Program-made: the position numbers and the translations under genes | Part shown: positions 62,511 through 64,000 of the stretch, one piece after another | How positions within the stretch are numbered: position 1 is the stretch's first letter | How the letters are laid out: each line of letters starts with the position of its first letter | The notes under the pieces: generated by a model | What the model saw: the letters and a program-made list of their open reading frames with translations, nothing else | Databases searched by the model: none | What the model was told of the DNA's origin: nothing | Origin: Thalassobellus sediminis | Lineage (GTDB): Bacteria > Bacteroidota > Bacteroidia > Flavobacteriales > Flavobacteriaceae | Length of the DNA: 64,000 nt | Assembly (NCBI RefSeq): GCF_044386045.1 | Contig: NZ_JBISCD010000039.1 | Span: 434,001 to 498,000 of the forward strand | Reading direction: 5' to 3'

Positions 62511-63908
62511 TTACTTCCCAATACAAAAATTAGCAAAAATATTACCAAGTAAATCATCGCTTGTAATCTCACCAGTAATTTCTCCAAAGTAGTATAATGC
62601 TTGACGAATATCTATAGCCATTAAGTCTCCTGAAAGCCCTGATTCTAATCCGTGCTTAACTTTATCTATTTCATCTAAAGCTTTTAATAAAGAATCGTAA
62701 TGTCTTGAATTTGTAATAATTGTGTCGTTATTTCTTAAAGCACCTGTATTAACAAAACTGAGTAATTTATCTTTTAGTTCATCGACACCTAATCCGTTTT
62801 TAGCTGATAACAAATGAATATTTTCAATATCCTTTTGCAGAATTTTTATCTGATCTTCATTTAATTTATCAACCTTATTAGCTACAATCAACAAGGGTTT
62901 TAAAGGGTATTTATTTTTAATCTTCTCTACCTCTATTTTAAAAGTATGCACAAAAGATTCATCTTTAAAATTATTACTATCGGCAAGAAAAACAACTACC
63001 TGAGCTTGATCTATTTTTTCAAAGGTTTTTTTAATACCTATACTTTCTACTACATCCTTTGTTTCGCGAATACCTGCAGTATCAATAAAACGAAACCCAA
63101 TGCCTCCTATAGATATTTCATCTTCAATAGTATCTCTTGTAGTTCCTGCTATATCTGAAACAATGGCTCGCTCTTCATTTAGTAAAGCATTTAAAAGTGT
63201 TGATTTACCAACATTTGGCTCACCAACAATAGCAACAGGAATACCATTTTTAATTACGTTACCAACAGCAAATGAATCGATTAATCGTTTTAAAACAAAG
63301 CTTATACGCTCTACTAAATCTTTAAATTGACTTCTATCAGCAAACTCTACATCTTCCTCTGCAAAATCTAATTCAAGTTCTATGAGTGAAGCAAAATTCA
63401 TAAGTTCTTCTCGCAGTTTCGCGATTTCAGATGAAAATCCGCCACGCATTTGTTGCATTGCTATTTGATGAGACGCCTCATTATCACTCGAAATTAAATC
63501 GGCTACTGCTTCAGCTTGAGATAAATCTAACTTACCATTTAAAAAAGCACGTAATGTAAACTCACCAGCTGTTGCCATACGGCATCCTTTCCGAAGAAAT
63601 AATTGAATAATTTCTTGTTGAATATAATTTGACCCATGACATGAAATTTCTATTACATTTTCACCTGTATAAGAATTTGGGTTTTTAAAAACAGATACCA
63701 AAACTTCATCTATAGTTTTCTTATCATCAATAATATGTCCTAAATGAATGGTATGCGTTTTTTGGCTACTAAGTGATTTTTCACTTTTTACAGATTGAAA
63801 ACAACTATCTGCTATAGATAAAGCATCTGCTCCAGATAATCTAATAACTGCAATAGCTCCTGCTCCTGAAGGTGTTGCTAATGCTACTATGGTGTCTTTA
63901 TGAATCAT
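62511..63908 (-). CDS. mnmE: tRNA modification GTPase MnmE
   Basis: 465 residues. N-terminal folate-binding domain (1-about 120), helical domain, and an inserted G domain (about 218-375: G1 GEPNVGKST, G2/G3 TTRDTIEDEI and DTAGIRETKD, G4 NKVDKL), ending with the FCIGK tail that binds the formyl group. With MnmG it makes the 5-carboxymethylaminomethyl modification at U34 of certain tRNAs. Housekeeping gene that marks the right edge of the aromatic island. The 92 bp after it hold no further gene. Confidence 0.97.
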   Translation of the reverse strand: MIHKDTIVALATPSGAGAIAVIRLSGADALSIADSCFQSVKSEKSLSSQKTHTIHLGHIIDDKKTIDEVLVSVFKNPNSYTGENVIEISCHGSNYIQQEIIQLFLRKGCRMATAGEFTLRAFLNGKLDLSQAEAVADLISSDNEASHQIAMQQMRGGFSSEIAKLREELMNFASLIELELDFAEEDVEFADRSQFKDLVERISFVLKRLIDSFAVGNVIKNGIPVAIVGEPNVGKSTLLNALLNEERAIVSDIAGTTRDTIEDEISIGGIGFRFIDTAGIRETKDVVESIGIKKTFEKIDQAQVVVFLADSNNFKDESFVHTFKIEVEKIKNKYPLKPLLIVANKVDKLNEDQIKILQKDIENIHLLSAKNGLGVDELKDKLLSFVNTGALRNNDTIITNSRHYDSLLKALDEIDKVKHGLESGLSGDLMAIDIRQALYYFGEITGEITSDDLLGNIFANFCIGK

Positions 63909-64000
63909 ATCACAAAAATACTAAATTTGAGATGCTATGCACTATATCTATCAACACAAAACATTTCAATTTTAATCAGAACAACATCAAAAAAAATATT

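Overview
The window comes from a chromosome of a marine-type Bacteroidota bacterium, almost certainly Flavobacteriaceae. The evidence is AT-rich DNA, promoters of the Bacteroidetes type (TTG, 19-20 bp, TAnnTTTG) with weak or absent Shine-Dalgarno sites, a sprC-sprD-sprB-sprF gliding/type IX secretion cluster, TonB receptors with N-terminal carboxypeptidase-D-regulatory domains, DUF2007, fused E1 2-oxoacid dehydrogenase and glutaminyl cyclotransferase lipoprotein. No mobile element, CRISPR array, tRNA or rRNA was seen.

Layout. 1-21.8 kb is ordinary core genome: the 3' end of a LOG-family gene, a degenerate M1-peptidase/outer-membrane protein, a fused E1 dehydrogenase, small hypothetical genes, pheT, an ABC-F ATPase, a SDR, the SRP RNA, glutaminyl cyclotransferase, cydAB and an MFS transporter. 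21.9-37.7 kb is a minus-strand gliding-motility block: two exported proteins, then SprC, SprD, a compact 2776-residue SprB-like adhesin and SprF. 38-62.4 kb is an aromatic-catabolism island. 62.5-63.9 kb is mnmE.

The island has two halves that meet at a divergent AraC/pcaH promoter region. The right half (plus strand, 52.8-62.4 kb) is one operon for the complete protocatechuate branch of the beta-ketoadipate pathway: pcaHG, pcaB, vanAB, a pcaD-pcaC fusion, pobA, a fused CoA-transferase and pcaF. It takes vanillate and 4-hydroxybenzoate to protocatechuate, and protocatechuate to succinyl-CoA and acetyl-CoA. The left half (minus strand, 38-51.5 kb) looks like a second and less familiar pathway: a TonB receptor, a lipoprotein sulfatase and an MFS transporter for uptake and desulfation, then a VOC extradiol-type dioxygenase, an alpha/beta hydrolase of the C-C-cleaving type, a flavin monooxygenase and a fumarylacetoacetase-like hydrolase for ring cleavage, plus a metal-dependent cyclase/amidohydrolase, an O-methyltransferase and two AraC regulators.

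The most interesting observation is a bipartite 38-bp motif occurring three times in the left half and found at no other promoter I examined. It lies upstream of the TonB receptor, the ring-cleavage operon and the cyclase gene. In all three copies the blocks have identical internal spacing (8-13-6-2-9) and the motif sits exactly 21 bp upstream of a -7-like hexamer/octamer. This defines a probable AraC-controlled regulon for uptake and breakdown of an unidentified, possibly sulfated, phenolic compound, separate from the pca operon, which lacks the motif.
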